Source: DASYSA01 sp036003885
GTDB lineage: Bacteria > Acidobacteriota > Blastocatellia > UBA7656
Assembly (NCBI GenBank): GCA_036003885.1
Contig: DASYSA010000422.1
Span: forward strand, 1-5,848
DNA length: 5,848 nucleotides
Direction: 5' to 3'
The stretch's first letter is position 1, and every line of letters begins with the position of its first letter. The position numbers were made by a program, and so were the translations under genes. The notes under the pieces were generated by a model. That model saw only the letters and a program-made list of their open reading frames with translations. It was not told the DNA's origin and ran no database searches. Below, piece by piece: positions 1-5,848 of the stretch.

Positions 1-1284
1 TCGAACTCGAGTTCCATCACGATTCCCAATCCACCGAGCACGGGAGCCAGCTCGGGAGCGCCCTCAGCGCCCTACCCGTCCAACATTACCGTCAGTGGGC
101 TCGTGGGAACCGTGAGCAAGGTGACCGCGACGTTGACGAACCTGAATCACACCTTCCCGGATGACATCGACGTGCTGTTGGTCGGGCCTCTGGGACAGAA
201 GATTCTGCTGATGTCCGACGTGGGTGGGACGAACGATCTCGTCAACGTTACGTTGACCCTCGATGATACTGCGCCGACCTCTTTGCCTGATTCTGCGCAA
301 ATCGTGGCGGGGACCTTCAAGCCGACCAACATAGGAACGGGCGATGCGTTCCCGGCGCCCGCACCGACCGGACCGTATACCGACCCGCAACTGCTCTCGG
401 TGTTCAACGGGCTCAATCCCAATGGCACCTGGAGCCTGTACGTAGTTGACGACTTCGGCGGCGATATCGGCAACATGGCCGGCGGCTGGTCGCTCACCAT
501 AACAACGGCCAGTCCGGTCTGCTGCGTTTCGCCGTGTACGCTGACCTGTCCGGCTAACGTCACCATGCCGAACGATCCCAATCAATGTGGGGCCGTTGTG
601 ATCTACCCGGCGCCAACTTCTAGCGGGAGCTGTGGGACCGTGACGTGCTCTCCGGCGACAGGATCGTTCTTCCCGAAAGGTACCACTACGGTTACCTGTA
701 CAGCGAGCAGCGGCGGAGGCAGCTGTGCGTTCACTGTAACCGTAAACGACACCCAGGCGCCGACGATCACATGTCCCACAGACATCGTCACTACGACGCC
801 TCAGAACGTCTGCGGTGGCGCGGCCTGTGCGGTAACGACCTTCACGACTACGGCATCGGACAACTGTCCGGGCGTGATGGTCGCGTGTGCTCCGGCATCC
901 GGTTCGTGCTTCCCGGCGGGAACAACGACGGTCACATGCACTGCAACCGACGGGTCAAGCAACACCGCGAGTTGCAGCTTCAGGGTCACCGTGTTCGATG
1001 TCTGTCTCCAGGACGATTCGAATGCGAGCACCAAGCTCGTATTCAACTCGGCCACCGGCGAATATCGCTTCTGCTGCGGTGGGACGCTCTACACCGGAAC
1101 AGGGGTTGTTTCCGTTCAGGGTTGCATTGCAACTCTGAACGACAACACAGGGTCGCGCCGAGTAACGGCGCGGGTTGATAAGAGCGTCTTCAGGGGTACA
1201 GGCAGCATCCAAAGCCCGCCCGGGACTCTGAAATGCACCATCACCGATCGGGACACGAGAAACAACGTTTGTGTCTGTCCGTGA
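1..1284 (+). CDS. Secreted P-domain / HYR-domain protein, 5'-truncated by the window edge
   Basis: The frame is open from base 1 to the TGA at 1282-1284, giving 427 visible residues. The GTG at 103 is internal, because the residues before it already belong to the first domain, so the true start lies upstream of the window. Visible residues about 1-170 resemble a proprotein-convertase P-domain-like beta-sandwich, with HTFPDDIDVLLVGP near 50-63, NGTWSLYVVDD near 141-151 and GGWSLTI at 162-168. Residues about 179-250 and 251-333 are two HYR (immunoglobulin-like) domains. Both contain a GTTTVTCTA strand and paired cysteines. Residues 334-427 form a tail with Cys at 335, 358, 359, 375, 412, 424 and 426 and the motif ITDRDTRNN near 414-422. 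I have seen similar tails in acidobacterial proteins but know no function. The many cysteines imply an extracytoplasmic location. An adhesin, a protease accessory region or a surface protein are all possible; the catalytic or N-terminal part is not visible. The neighbouring minus-strand genes converge on it, so it is a separate transcription unit. Confidence 0.85.
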   Translation, partial: SNSSSITIPNPPSTGASSGAPSAPYPSNITVSGLVGTVSKVTATLTNLNHTFPDDIDVLLVGPLGQKILLMSDVGGTNDLVNVTLTLDDTAPTSLPDSAQIVAGTFKPTNIGTGDAFPAPAPTGPYTDPQLLSVFNGLNPNGTWSLYVVDDFGGDIGNMAGGWSLTITTASPVCCVSPCTLTCPANVTMPNDPNQCGAVVIYPAPTSSGSCGTVTCSPATGSFFPKGTTTVTCTASSGGGSCAFTVTVNDTQAPTITCPTDIVTTTPQNVCGGAACAVTTFTTTASDNCPGVMVACAPASGSCFPAGTTTVTCTATDGSSNTASCSFRVTVFDVCLQDDSNASTKLVFNSATGEYRFCCGGTLYTGTGVVSVQGCIATLNDNTGSRRVTARVDKSVFRGTGSIQSPPGTLKCTITDRDTRNNVCVCP

Positions 1285-1299
1285 CGCGATTAACCTGTA

Positions 1300-1325
1300 G
1301 GGGTGGCGACTTCGATCGCCGCCCC
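1300..1325. other. Hairpin without U-tract after the P-domain/HYR gene
   Basis: The arm GGGGTGGCGA (1300-1309) pairs with TCGCCGCCCC (1316-1325) over 10 bp with one G-U pair on the plus-strand RNA, around the loop cttcga. It starts 15 nt after the stop codon at 1284. No T-run follows on the plus strand, so it is not a standard intrinsic terminator. It could be a 3'-end stabilising or weak pausing structure. Its left arm is identical to 1439-1448 in the next hairpin. I see no gene or clear signal in 1326-1433. Confidence 0.5.
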
Positions 1326-1433
1326 GACTCATCCGCCCAGTCGTCGAGTGGCGCTGAATTCTGAAGTATCACTTGACGGATATGCGGCAACAAACCTACT
1401 GGGCACAAGTTCGACGTGTTCCAGGATAGATTC

Positions 1434-1467
1434 AAAAAGGGGTGGCGATTGCTCGCCACCCTTTTAT
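1434..1467. terminator. Bidirectional intrinsic terminator between convergent genes
   Basis: GGGTGGCGA (1440-1448) pairs perfectly with TCGCCACCC (1453-1461) around a four-base ttgc loop. The stem can extend through A-T pairs (1435-1438 with 1462-1465) with G1439 bulged. On the minus strand the stem is followed by TTTTT (complement of 1434-1438), a standard intrinsic terminator for the permease operon. On the plus strand it is followed by TTTTATGTTT, which would serve the P-domain/HYR gene. Its position between two convergent genes fits a shared terminator. Confidence 0.75.
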
Positions 1468-1557
1468 GTTTAGCGTTTTGCGTTTTACGTTTCGCGTTTA
1501 TGACTTCCGCTTCACTTGTCCGAACGCAAAACTTAAAACGTAAAACGCGGAACGTGT
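1466..1557. repeat. Heptamer inverted-repeat element 1 (GCGTTTT type)
   Basis: The left array has five degenerate 7-mers (1466-1500: ATGTTTA, GCGTTTT, GCGTTTT, ACGTTTC, GCGTTTA). The right array has five 7-mers (1523-1557: AACGCAA, AACTTAA, AACGTAA, AACGCGG, AACGTGT). The arms 1467-1498 and 1523-1554 are inverted copies matching at 26 of 32 positions by eye, with a 24-nt loop. The right array ends directly against the stop codon of the DppC-type permease (1558-1560, minus strand). No ORF of note lies in it. It resembles in form, not in sequence, the short tandem heptamers known from cyanobacterial intergenic regions. Confidence 0.8.
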
Positions 1558-2367
1558 TTACTCCGGGCGGGGTCGACGGCGAGGATCGAGCCGCTCTCGA
1601 AGCCCGTCGCCAATGAAGTTGAAGGACAGCACCGAGAGCGCGATCATTATCCCCGGAAAGATAAACAGGTGCGGGGCGGTGAACCAGAACTCCCGCGAGT
1701 CGTCGATCATCTTGCCCCACGACGGTATCGGCTCGGGAACCCCCAGGCCGAGAAAGCTCAAACCCGCCTCCGCCAATATTGCGCCCGCCATCCCGAGTGA
1801 AGCCTGGACGATCAATGGCTGAATCGAGTTTGGAAGGATATGCCTCAACAGGATCCTGAAGTTGCTGGCGCCGAGCGCGCGCGCTGCGGTGACGAAGTCG
1901 TATTCGCGAACCTTGAGCACCTGTGCGCGCATCAATCTTGCATAGCCGACCCACCCTATCACTGAGAGTGCGACGATCAGATTCTTGATGCTCGGCCCAA
2001 GGAACGCTACCATCGCAATCGCCAGCAGTATCCCCGGGAAGGCCAGGAAGACATTGAACAGGAATCCGGAGACGATACGATCCGTCCAGCCGCCCCGGTA
2101 TCCCGCAAAAGCCCCAACCGCGATGCCCATGATGGATGATGTGCTGACCACCGAAATGCCAACCAGCATAGAGACCCTGGCGCCATAGATGATACGCGCC
2201 ATAAGATCGCGCCCAAGCTGATCGCGGCCCATCAGGTGCACTCGGTCCGGCGGGTCCAATCTCGCTCCGAGGTCCTGGGTCTGCACTCTGTCCCACGATG
2301 CGAACAGCGGAGACAGCACCGCCAGCAGTACGATACCTCCCGCCACGGCTAATCCAAGTTTAGTCAT
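1558..2367 (-). CDS. DppC/OppC-type ABC transporter permease
   Basis: Inner-membrane permease subunit of a peptide/oligosaccharide/nickel-type ABC importer, normally paired with a DppB-type subunit, two ATPases and a binding protein. It has 269 residues. TM1 is about 5-22. The family motif MGRDQLGRDLMARIIYGAR (46-64) precedes further membrane segments near 66-90, 101-125, 188-208 and 233-254. The EAA-type loop that contacts the ATPase spans about 155-185 (EYDFVTAARALGASNF, then HILPN). The C-terminus FIGDGLRERLDPR is typical. The chosen ATG (2365-2367) is fixed by an in-frame TGA two codons upstream. No Shine-Dalgarno sequence is visible, and the start lies inside a heptamer repeat. Only about three residues precede TM1, whereas relatives usually carry roughly 15-25, so the N-terminus looks shortened. 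Otherwise it appears intact. The exact substrate cannot be told from the permease. Confidence 0.92.
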   Translation of the reverse strand: MTKLGLAVAGGIVLLAVLSPLFASWDRVQTQDLGARLDPPDRVHLMGRDQLGRDLMARIIYGARVSMLVGISVVSTSSIMGIAVGAFAGYRGGWTDRIVSGFLFNVFLAFPGILLAIAMVAFLGPSIKNLIVALSVIGWVGYARLMRAQVLKVREYDFVTAARALGASNFRILLRHILPNSIQPLIVQASLGMAGAILAEAGLSFLGLGVPEPIPSWGKMIDDSREFWFTAPHLFIFPGIMIALSVLSFNFIGDGLRERLDPRRRPRPE

Positions 2368-2464
2368 TTGTCATTTGTCATTTGTCAGTGGTCCGTTGTT
2401 AGTGGTCACACACGTGTTCGTAAACAACCAACGACTCACAACTGACAACGGACCACGGACAACC
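2363..2464. repeat. Heptamer inverted-repeat element 2 (GTCATTT / GACAACG type)
   Basis: The left array reads in 7-mers from 2363: GTCATTT three times, then GTCAGTG, GTCCGTT, GTTAGTG and GTCACAC. The right array, up to 2464, reads AACAACC, AACGACT, CACAACT, GACAACG, GACCACG, GACAACC. Arms 2381-2405 and 2439-2463 are inverted copies, 21 of 25 positions matching by eye, so the intercistronic RNA can fold into a long hairpin. The 8-base palindrome ACACGTGT (2410-2417) lies in the loop. On the minus strand the element begins directly at the stop codon of the DppB-type gene and runs into the start codon of the DppC-type gene. Confidence 0.8.
2364..2381 (-). promoter_or_regulatory. Possible micro-ORF overlapping the dppC-like start codon
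   Basis: The triplicated heptamer places three ATGs 7 nt apart, hence in three different frames, ending at 2381, 2374 and 2367. The first encodes M-T-N-D-K and stops at a TGA (2364-2366) that overlaps the permease start in an ATGA arrangement. The second (from 2374) encodes M-T-N-D and stops at TAA (2360-2362). ATGA overlaps often couple termination to reinitiation. No Shine-Dalgarno sequence is visible for any of the three, so use of the micro-ORFs is only a possibility. Confidence 0.25.
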
Positions 2465-3393
2465 TAATCAATCTTTATCCTCGGGTCCAGAAAGCGATAG
2501 GCAAGGTCGGTTGCGTTATTGACCAGGACATAGGTCGCCGCGATGACCAGAATGCATCCCTGGGTCAGCTTGTAGTCGCGTTCACTGATGCTGTCAACAA
2601 GCAGACTTCCAACGCCCGGCCACGAAAAGACTCGCTCGGTTATTATCGCGCCTGCGAGCAAGACGCCGAACTGCAGCCCCAAAACCGTTACAACCGGAAT
2701 GAGGCCATTCTTCAACACGTGCTTGTATATCACCGTTCGTTCAGGCAAGCCTTTGGCTCGAGCGGTTCGGACGTAATCCTCGCCGAGCTCCTCCAATACG
2801 CTCGATCTGACTATCCGAGTGAGTATCGCCGACAGTCCCGCACCAAGGGTCACGGCCGGCAGTATCAAACTGTCGAGCCCGCCGGCTCCGGAAACTGGAG
2901 TGACTCCAACCTCAACCGAGAAAATCAGCATCAACAGCGGACCCAGGGCGAAACTCGGGAGCGAAATCCCCAGCAGAGCAACCAGCGTCGACCCGCTATC
3001 GATCAGGCTCCCTTGATGAGTCGCCGCAGTCACACCAAGCGGAATCGAGACCAGCGTCGCGATGAACAGCGCTGCAATCGCGAGTTTGATAGTTGCCGGA
3101 TAACGTGAGGATATGCGGCTGAGCACCGTTTGCCTCGTCACCGGGTTCTCGCCCCAGTCGCCCCGAATCAGTCCCCGCCAGTAGTCCCCATACTGAGTCA
3201 GGAGAGGCTTGTCCAAACCGAGTTGCGAGCGAACAGCCTGCACCTGTTCTTCGGTTGCGTTCTCGCCGACGAGTTGGCGCGCGGGGTCACCCGGAACGAT
3301 GTGAATGAATAAGAAGACCAGAGTGACGACCGCCCATAAGACCGGAATGATGAGTAGCAGCCGCCTCACGACAGCGAAGGCGAGTCCTCGCAT
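2464..3393 (-). CDS. DppB/OppB-type ABC transporter permease
   Basis: Inner-membrane permease partner of the DppC-type protein encoded just downstream. It has 309 residues from the chosen ATG. It starts with the family pattern RRLLLIIPVL (10-19), followed by TM1 and HIVPGDPARQLVG (31-43), where the periplasmic PGDP motif is typical. Five further membrane segments lie near 103-123, 136-160, 175-196, 232-255 and 275-294. The EAA-type loop is at about 202-236 (EDYVRTARAKGL, then KHVLKNGLIPV). The C-terminus ends in the usual LDPRI. A TTG at 3430-3432 would add 13 residues (MACKKRLCYHRAP). I prefer the ATG at 3391-3393 because it leaves about nine residues before RRLL, as in relatives. Neither start has a clear Shine-Dalgarno sequence. 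The gene is separated from its GH51 and DppC-type neighbours by heptamer elements 3 and 2. Confidence 0.92.
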   Translation of the reverse strand: MRGLAFAVVRRLLLIIPVLWAVVTLVFLFIHIVPGDPARQLVGENATEEQVQAVRSQLGLDKPLLTQYGDYWRGLIRGDWGENPVTRQTVLSRISSRYPATIKLAIAALFIATLVSIPLGVTAATHQGSLIDSGSTLVALLGISLPSFALGPLLMLIFSVEVGVTPVSGAGGLDSLILPAVTLGAGLSAILTRIVRSSVLEELGEDYVRTARAKGLPERTVIYKHVLKNGLIPVVTVLGLQFGVLLAGAIITERVFSWPGVGSLLVDSISERDYKLTQGCILVIAATYVLVNNATDLAYRFLDPRIKID

Positions 3394-3436
3394 AGGTGCA
3401 CGATGATAACAAAGCCGTTTCTTACACGCCAATGCG

Positions 3437-3539
3437 CATGAGTGCTGAGTGCTGAGTCCTGAGTGTTGTGCTCGTGGCCATGGGCCTCAGAACTAGGCCC
3501 ACTCAGGACTCAGAACTCAGGACTCAGCACTCAGCAGCG
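3437..3539. repeat. Heptamer inverted-repeat element 3 (GCTGAGT / ACTCAGG type)
   Basis: The left array (3437-3464) has four 7-mers: CATGAGT, GCTGAGT, GCTGAGT, CCTGAGT. The right array (3501-3535) has five: ACTCAGG, ACTCAGA, ACTCAGG, ACTCAGC, ACTCAGC. The arrays are reverse complements of each other and can pair in several registers. Between them lies a separate perfect hairpin, TGGGCCT (3481-3487) with AGGCCCA (3495-3501) around the loop cagaact. On the minus strand the right array starts 4 nt after the stop codon of the GH51 gene (3540-3542), and the left array ends 43 nt before the preferred start of the DppB-type gene. Confidence 0.82.
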
Positions 3540-5105
3540 TTAGACCAGTTTCGCCTTCAGCATCGTGTATGAATGCGGAGGAAATCGACAGCGAAGCTTG
3601 CGCCCTTCCGCGGTTGCAGACCGTGTCACACTTTGCACTCTTGTTGCTCCGAAGTCGTTGTCTGCTTTGATATCGGGCCCGTTTACCTCTGAGACTTCAA
3701 CGGCGCCGGCGAATTGCTTGTCCTGTGTCTCAAATTCGGTCTCTATCGGCTGATCGCGGTGACGGTTGACCACGTTCAGGACGAGCATGCCGTTGTCGTA
3801 TCCCGCGGACATGTCCAGATACGACACGGGGCCGAACCGCTTGCTCTCGTATTTCGGACTCTCAACAAACAGTTCCAGCGCCGTGCCCTTCGTATTGTTA
3901 GCGAAGAGCTGCAGGGGATAGTAGATCGTCTGCAGGAAGAGTTCCTTCTCGTTGGCGAAGATCGGTGCAATCACGTTTACCAGTTGTGCCATGTTGGCCA
4001 TCTTGATTATGTGAGCGTGGTTCACGAACGAGTTCAGGAACGTCGCCACCACCAATGCGTCTTCCAGGTTATAACGCTCTTCCAGAATCCGCCGCCCTCG
4101 TTGCTGCGAGCCGCGCGCTCGATACCAGACGTTCCATTCGTCCCACGCAATGTAGATCCGGCGGCCGCGTGGCTCGCCTGACATCGCCGCGTTAATGGTG
4201 CCTTCTGTCGTCTTGATCCGATCATCGAGATCAACTGAACTGGAGAGGAACTCGTAGTAGTCATTGTCTCGATTCCCGACATACATATGGATCGCGAGAT
4301 AGTCGATGTTACGCTTCAGGTGCTCGAGGATTGTGCGGTTCCAGCCGATCCAGTCTATTCCCTGCGCGAAGTGCGACGATCCCGCTGCGATCAGCTTGAT
4401 ATTAGGGTCCGTCCACTTCATTAGCTTTGCCGCTTCCAGGGCGAACTTGCCGTAGTCTTCGGCGCTGCGGTGACCCATCTGCCAGGGACCGTCCATCTCG
4501 TTCCCAAGTCCCCAATAGGTCACTTTCCATGGTTCCTGCCGCCCATTTTGTTTGCGAAGACGCGTCATAGCTGTGTCCTGGGAAGAGTTGACGTACTCTA
4601 CCCATTGCTGCGCATCCGTCCAGGAGCCCGTGCCAAGATTTGTGCAGATGTAGGGTTCTGTTCCGAGCATCTCTGCATATTGGAGGAACTCATGGGTGCC
4701 GAATCGGTTGCTTTCGACCGTGCCCCACGCCATTTCAAGCCGAGGAGGCCGCTTGTCGCGGGGCCCGATTCCGTCTTTCCAGAAGTAGTTCGAGGAGAAG
4801 TTGCCTCCCGGCCATCGCAGTTGGGTGACGTTTAGTTTCCTGGCGGCTTGAAGAACATCGCGCCTGAATCCGTTGGTGTCAGAGAGAGGCGAACCCTCCT
4901 CGAAGACGCCGCCGTCTATGCAACGGCCGAGGTGTTCAATGAAATTGCCATAGATCTTCGGGTCTATCTCCCCAATGCTTCGCTCGGTATCTATCTTGAC
5001 CCTGGCGCGAAGAGGCCCCTGCTGCGATCGGATGGCAAAGGGTACGGCGATCAGGGCCTTCGTAAAGTCGCGTCGCGAGATCACCAGACTGTTTTTCAAA
5101 GTCAT
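3540..5105 (-). CDS. Alpha-L-arabinofuranosidase, GH51, with Tat-type signal
   Basis: Retaining exo-enzyme that hydrolyses terminal alpha-L-arabinofuranosyl residues from arabinan, arabinoxylan or their oligosaccharides. It has 521 residues, near the usual 500 for the family. The N-terminus holds SRRDFTK (10-16), close to the Tat consensus, and a short hydrophobic stretch (17-25), suggesting folded export; no clear cleavage site is visible. The GH51 domain starts near 33, with IYGNFIEHLGRCIDGG (51-66) and RWPGGNFSSNYFWKDG (97-112). The likely acid/base is Glu203 in GLGNEMDG and the nucleophile Glu323 in WDEWNVW. Their 120-residue spacing matches the family. A C-terminal beta-sandwich runs from about 400 to the end. 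The ATG is preceded by a weak AGG five bases upstream. The gene lies 15 bp after another GH51 gene, so the two are probably cotranscribed. It lacks any frame disruption. Confidence 0.93.
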   Translation of the reverse strand: MTLKNSLVISRRDFTKALIAVPFAIRSQQGPLRARVKIDTERSIGEIDPKIYGNFIEHLGRCIDGGVFEEGSPLSDTNGFRRDVLQAARKLNVTQLRWPGGNFSSNYFWKDGIGPRDKRPPRLEMAWGTVESNRFGTHEFLQYAEMLGTEPYICTNLGTGSWTDAQQWVEYVNSSQDTAMTRLRKQNGRQEPWKVTYWGLGNEMDGPWQMGHRSAEDYGKFALEAAKLMKWTDPNIKLIAAGSSHFAQGIDWIGWNRTILEHLKRNIDYLAIHMYVGNRDNDYYEFLSSSVDLDDRIKTTEGTINAAMSGEPRGRRIYIAWDEWNVWYRARGSQQRGRRILEERYNLEDALVVATFLNSFVNHAHIIKMANMAQLVNVIAPIFANEKELFLQTIYYPLQLFANNTKGTALELFVESPKYESKRFGPVSYLDMSAGYDNGMLVLNVVNRHRDQPIETEFETQDKQFAGAVEVSEVNGPDIKADNDFGATRVQSVTRSATAEGRKLRCRFPPHSYTMLKAKLV

Positions 5106-5120
5106 ATCTGCCTACTGTTT

Positions 5121-5848
5121 TCACGCCAGCGTCATCTGCAATCGCGTCACCGACGCCGGCCCAAAGGTGTAAACGAGCGCGCGCCCGCTGCCGACTTTCA
5201 TCTCCTCTTTCCTCGGTTCAAGCCCGTGCGGGTTTTCGAAGTTGTTGTGCGCGTGAATGTCAGTTGATGACAAAGTCGTCGATTGTCCTGAATTGACGAT
5301 TGCGCCGCGCACGACGATCTCCGTCTCTCTTGCTTCCGTTGCGTGAGGGTTGACGACGGTTAGTGTCAACTGCTTTCCATTCAAGGAGGCGGATCCCTGG
5401 AGCCCCCATAGTGAACCGCCAGACGGCAGCGCCGGTATTCCCGGCGGCGGCGGGTTGTTCGGAGGAGTTCGCTTGTAGCTAAGCCTTGGCGCGGAAAACA
5501 TAGTGCGAAGCGACTGGCCACCCTGGTGCGCCGAATACATCTCGAAAACGTGGAAGTTCGGTGTCGCGACAAACTTGTCCTCGTAAGCAACAAAGAGCGA
5601 ATGGATAGTGTTGATGAGTTGCGCCACGTTCGCCATCACCACCTTATCGGCATGGCGATTAAATGTATCCAGAGTGAGACCCGATATCAGCGCGTCGCGA
5701 AGCGCGCCGGGATAGCCGAACAGGTATCCTGCCGGCAGACTGGGATCCTGCGAGTGCCACGCTCCCCACTCATCAACGATGAGCTTGACGCGACGTTGCG
5801 GATCGGTCTCACCCATCACGGCCCAGTGCTGCTCAATCAAAGACTCCA
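5121..5848 (-). CDS. Second alpha-L-arabinofuranosidase, GH51, C-terminal part only
   Basis: The frame stays open through the right window edge, and residues before the nearest TTG (5838-5840) read E-S-L, continuing the family pattern. That TTG is therefore internal and the 5' end lies outside. About 242 residues are visible. VDEWGAW contains the catalytic nucleophile Glu (codon 5769-5771); the acid/base Glu is off the window. VVMANVAQLINTIHSLF near residues 70-86 is characteristic of bacterial GH51 arabinofuranosidases. A proline-rich stretch (TPPNNPPPPG) sits inside the C-terminal beta-sandwich, before LTLTVVNPHATEARETEI. The TGA is at 5121-5123. Because the N-terminus is missing, I cannot say whether it is exported. 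It differs considerably from the adjacent GH51 protein (for example HADKVVMANVAQLINT against HAHIIKMANMAQLVNV), so they are old paralogues or separate subfamilies rather than a recent duplication. Confidence 0.92.
   Translation of the reverse strand, partial: ESLIEQHWAVMGETDPQRRVKLIVDEWGAWHSQDPSLPAGYLFGYPGALRDALISGLTLDTFNRHADKVVMANVAQLINTIHSLFVAYEDKFVATPNFHVFEMYSAHQGGQSLRTMFSAPRLSYKRTPPNNPPPPGIPALPSGGSLWGLQGSASLNGKQLTLTVVNPHATEARETEIVVRGAIVNSGQSTTLSSTDIHAHNNFENPHGLEPRKEEMKVGSGRALVYTFGPASVTRLQMTLA

Noticed and set aside
64..585. 173-codon minus-strand open frame opposite the P-domain region
   Set aside because: It is antisense to a recognisable P-domain, is Arg/Gly-rich and low in hydrophobic pattern, as expected of a reverse-frame shadow.
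1373..1401. Possible promoter (TTGACG followed 17 nt later by CTACTG)
   Set aside because: The -10 match is poor and no gene starts downstream on the plus strand.
1241..2296. 351-codon minus-strand open frame overlapping the DppC-type permease
   Set aside because: It overlaps a clear permease in another frame, runs through repeat element 1 and the terminator, and its translation shows no domain. It is a shadow of GC-biased coding sequence.
3393..3432. TTG start for the DppB-type gene at 3430-3432
   Set aside because: The added MACKKRLCYHRAP does not resemble the family N-terminus, and the ATG at 3391-3393 gives the usual spacing to RRLL. It is kept as an alternative because neither start has a clear ribosome binding site.
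3437..3539. CRISPR-like array
   Set aside because: The units are 7 nt, contiguous and inverted between arms, with no unique spacers of constant length.
1466..3539. Heptamer elements as insertion-sequence or MITE copies
   Set aside because: The three differ in sequence, and I see no shared terminal inverted repeats or target-site duplications that would indicate transposition of one element.
3714..4181. 155-codon plus-strand open frame inside the GH51 gene
   Set aside because: It lies wholly antisense to a catalytically complete GH51 gene and has no recognisable motif.

Overview
The window looks like chromosomal DNA of an environmental Gram-negative-type bacterium, probably Acidobacteriota and possibly class Blastocatellia. 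The taxonomy rests on recollection, not a search. It is suggested by moderately high GC, a secreted P-domain/HYR-domain protein with a cysteine-rich tail of a type I associate with that group, a Tat-type signal on a glycoside hydrolase, and gaps filled by degenerate heptamer palindromes instead of unique sequence.

Layout. Bases 1-1284 (+) are the 3' part of a gene for a large secreted, disulfide-rich protein: P-domain-like sandwich, two HYR domains and a Cys-rich tail. Bases 1285-1557 form a convergent intergenic region with two related hairpins, one of them a good bidirectional terminator, and a heptamer palindrome. The rest is minus strand. In transcription order it carries the 3' part of a GH51 alpha-L-arabinofuranosidase (5848-5121), a second, complete, Tat-signal-bearing GH51 enzyme (5105-3540), a heptamer palindrome, a DppB/OppB-type ABC permease (3393-2464), a second heptamer palindrome, and a DppC/OppC-type permease (2367-1558). 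A third palindrome and the shared terminator follow.

Function. The two GH51 enzymes would release terminal L-arabinofuranose from arabinan, arabinoxylan or arabino-oligosaccharides. The permeases are two of the parts of a peptide/oligosaccharide-type ABC importer. The binding protein and ATPases are not in view, so the substrate is unknown. All four minus-strand genes could share a transcript, which would fit an arabino-oligosaccharide use locus, but a peptide importer that merely lies next door is equally possible.

The most unusual signal is the set of three intergenic elements. Each is about 92-103 nt, each is two arrays of degenerate 7-mers in inverted orientation, and each begins 0-4 nt after a stop codon of a minus-strand gene. 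The three use different 7-mer sequences but the same architecture. One of them supplies the dppC-like start codon and two micro-ORFs, the longer of which ends in an ATGA overlap with that start.
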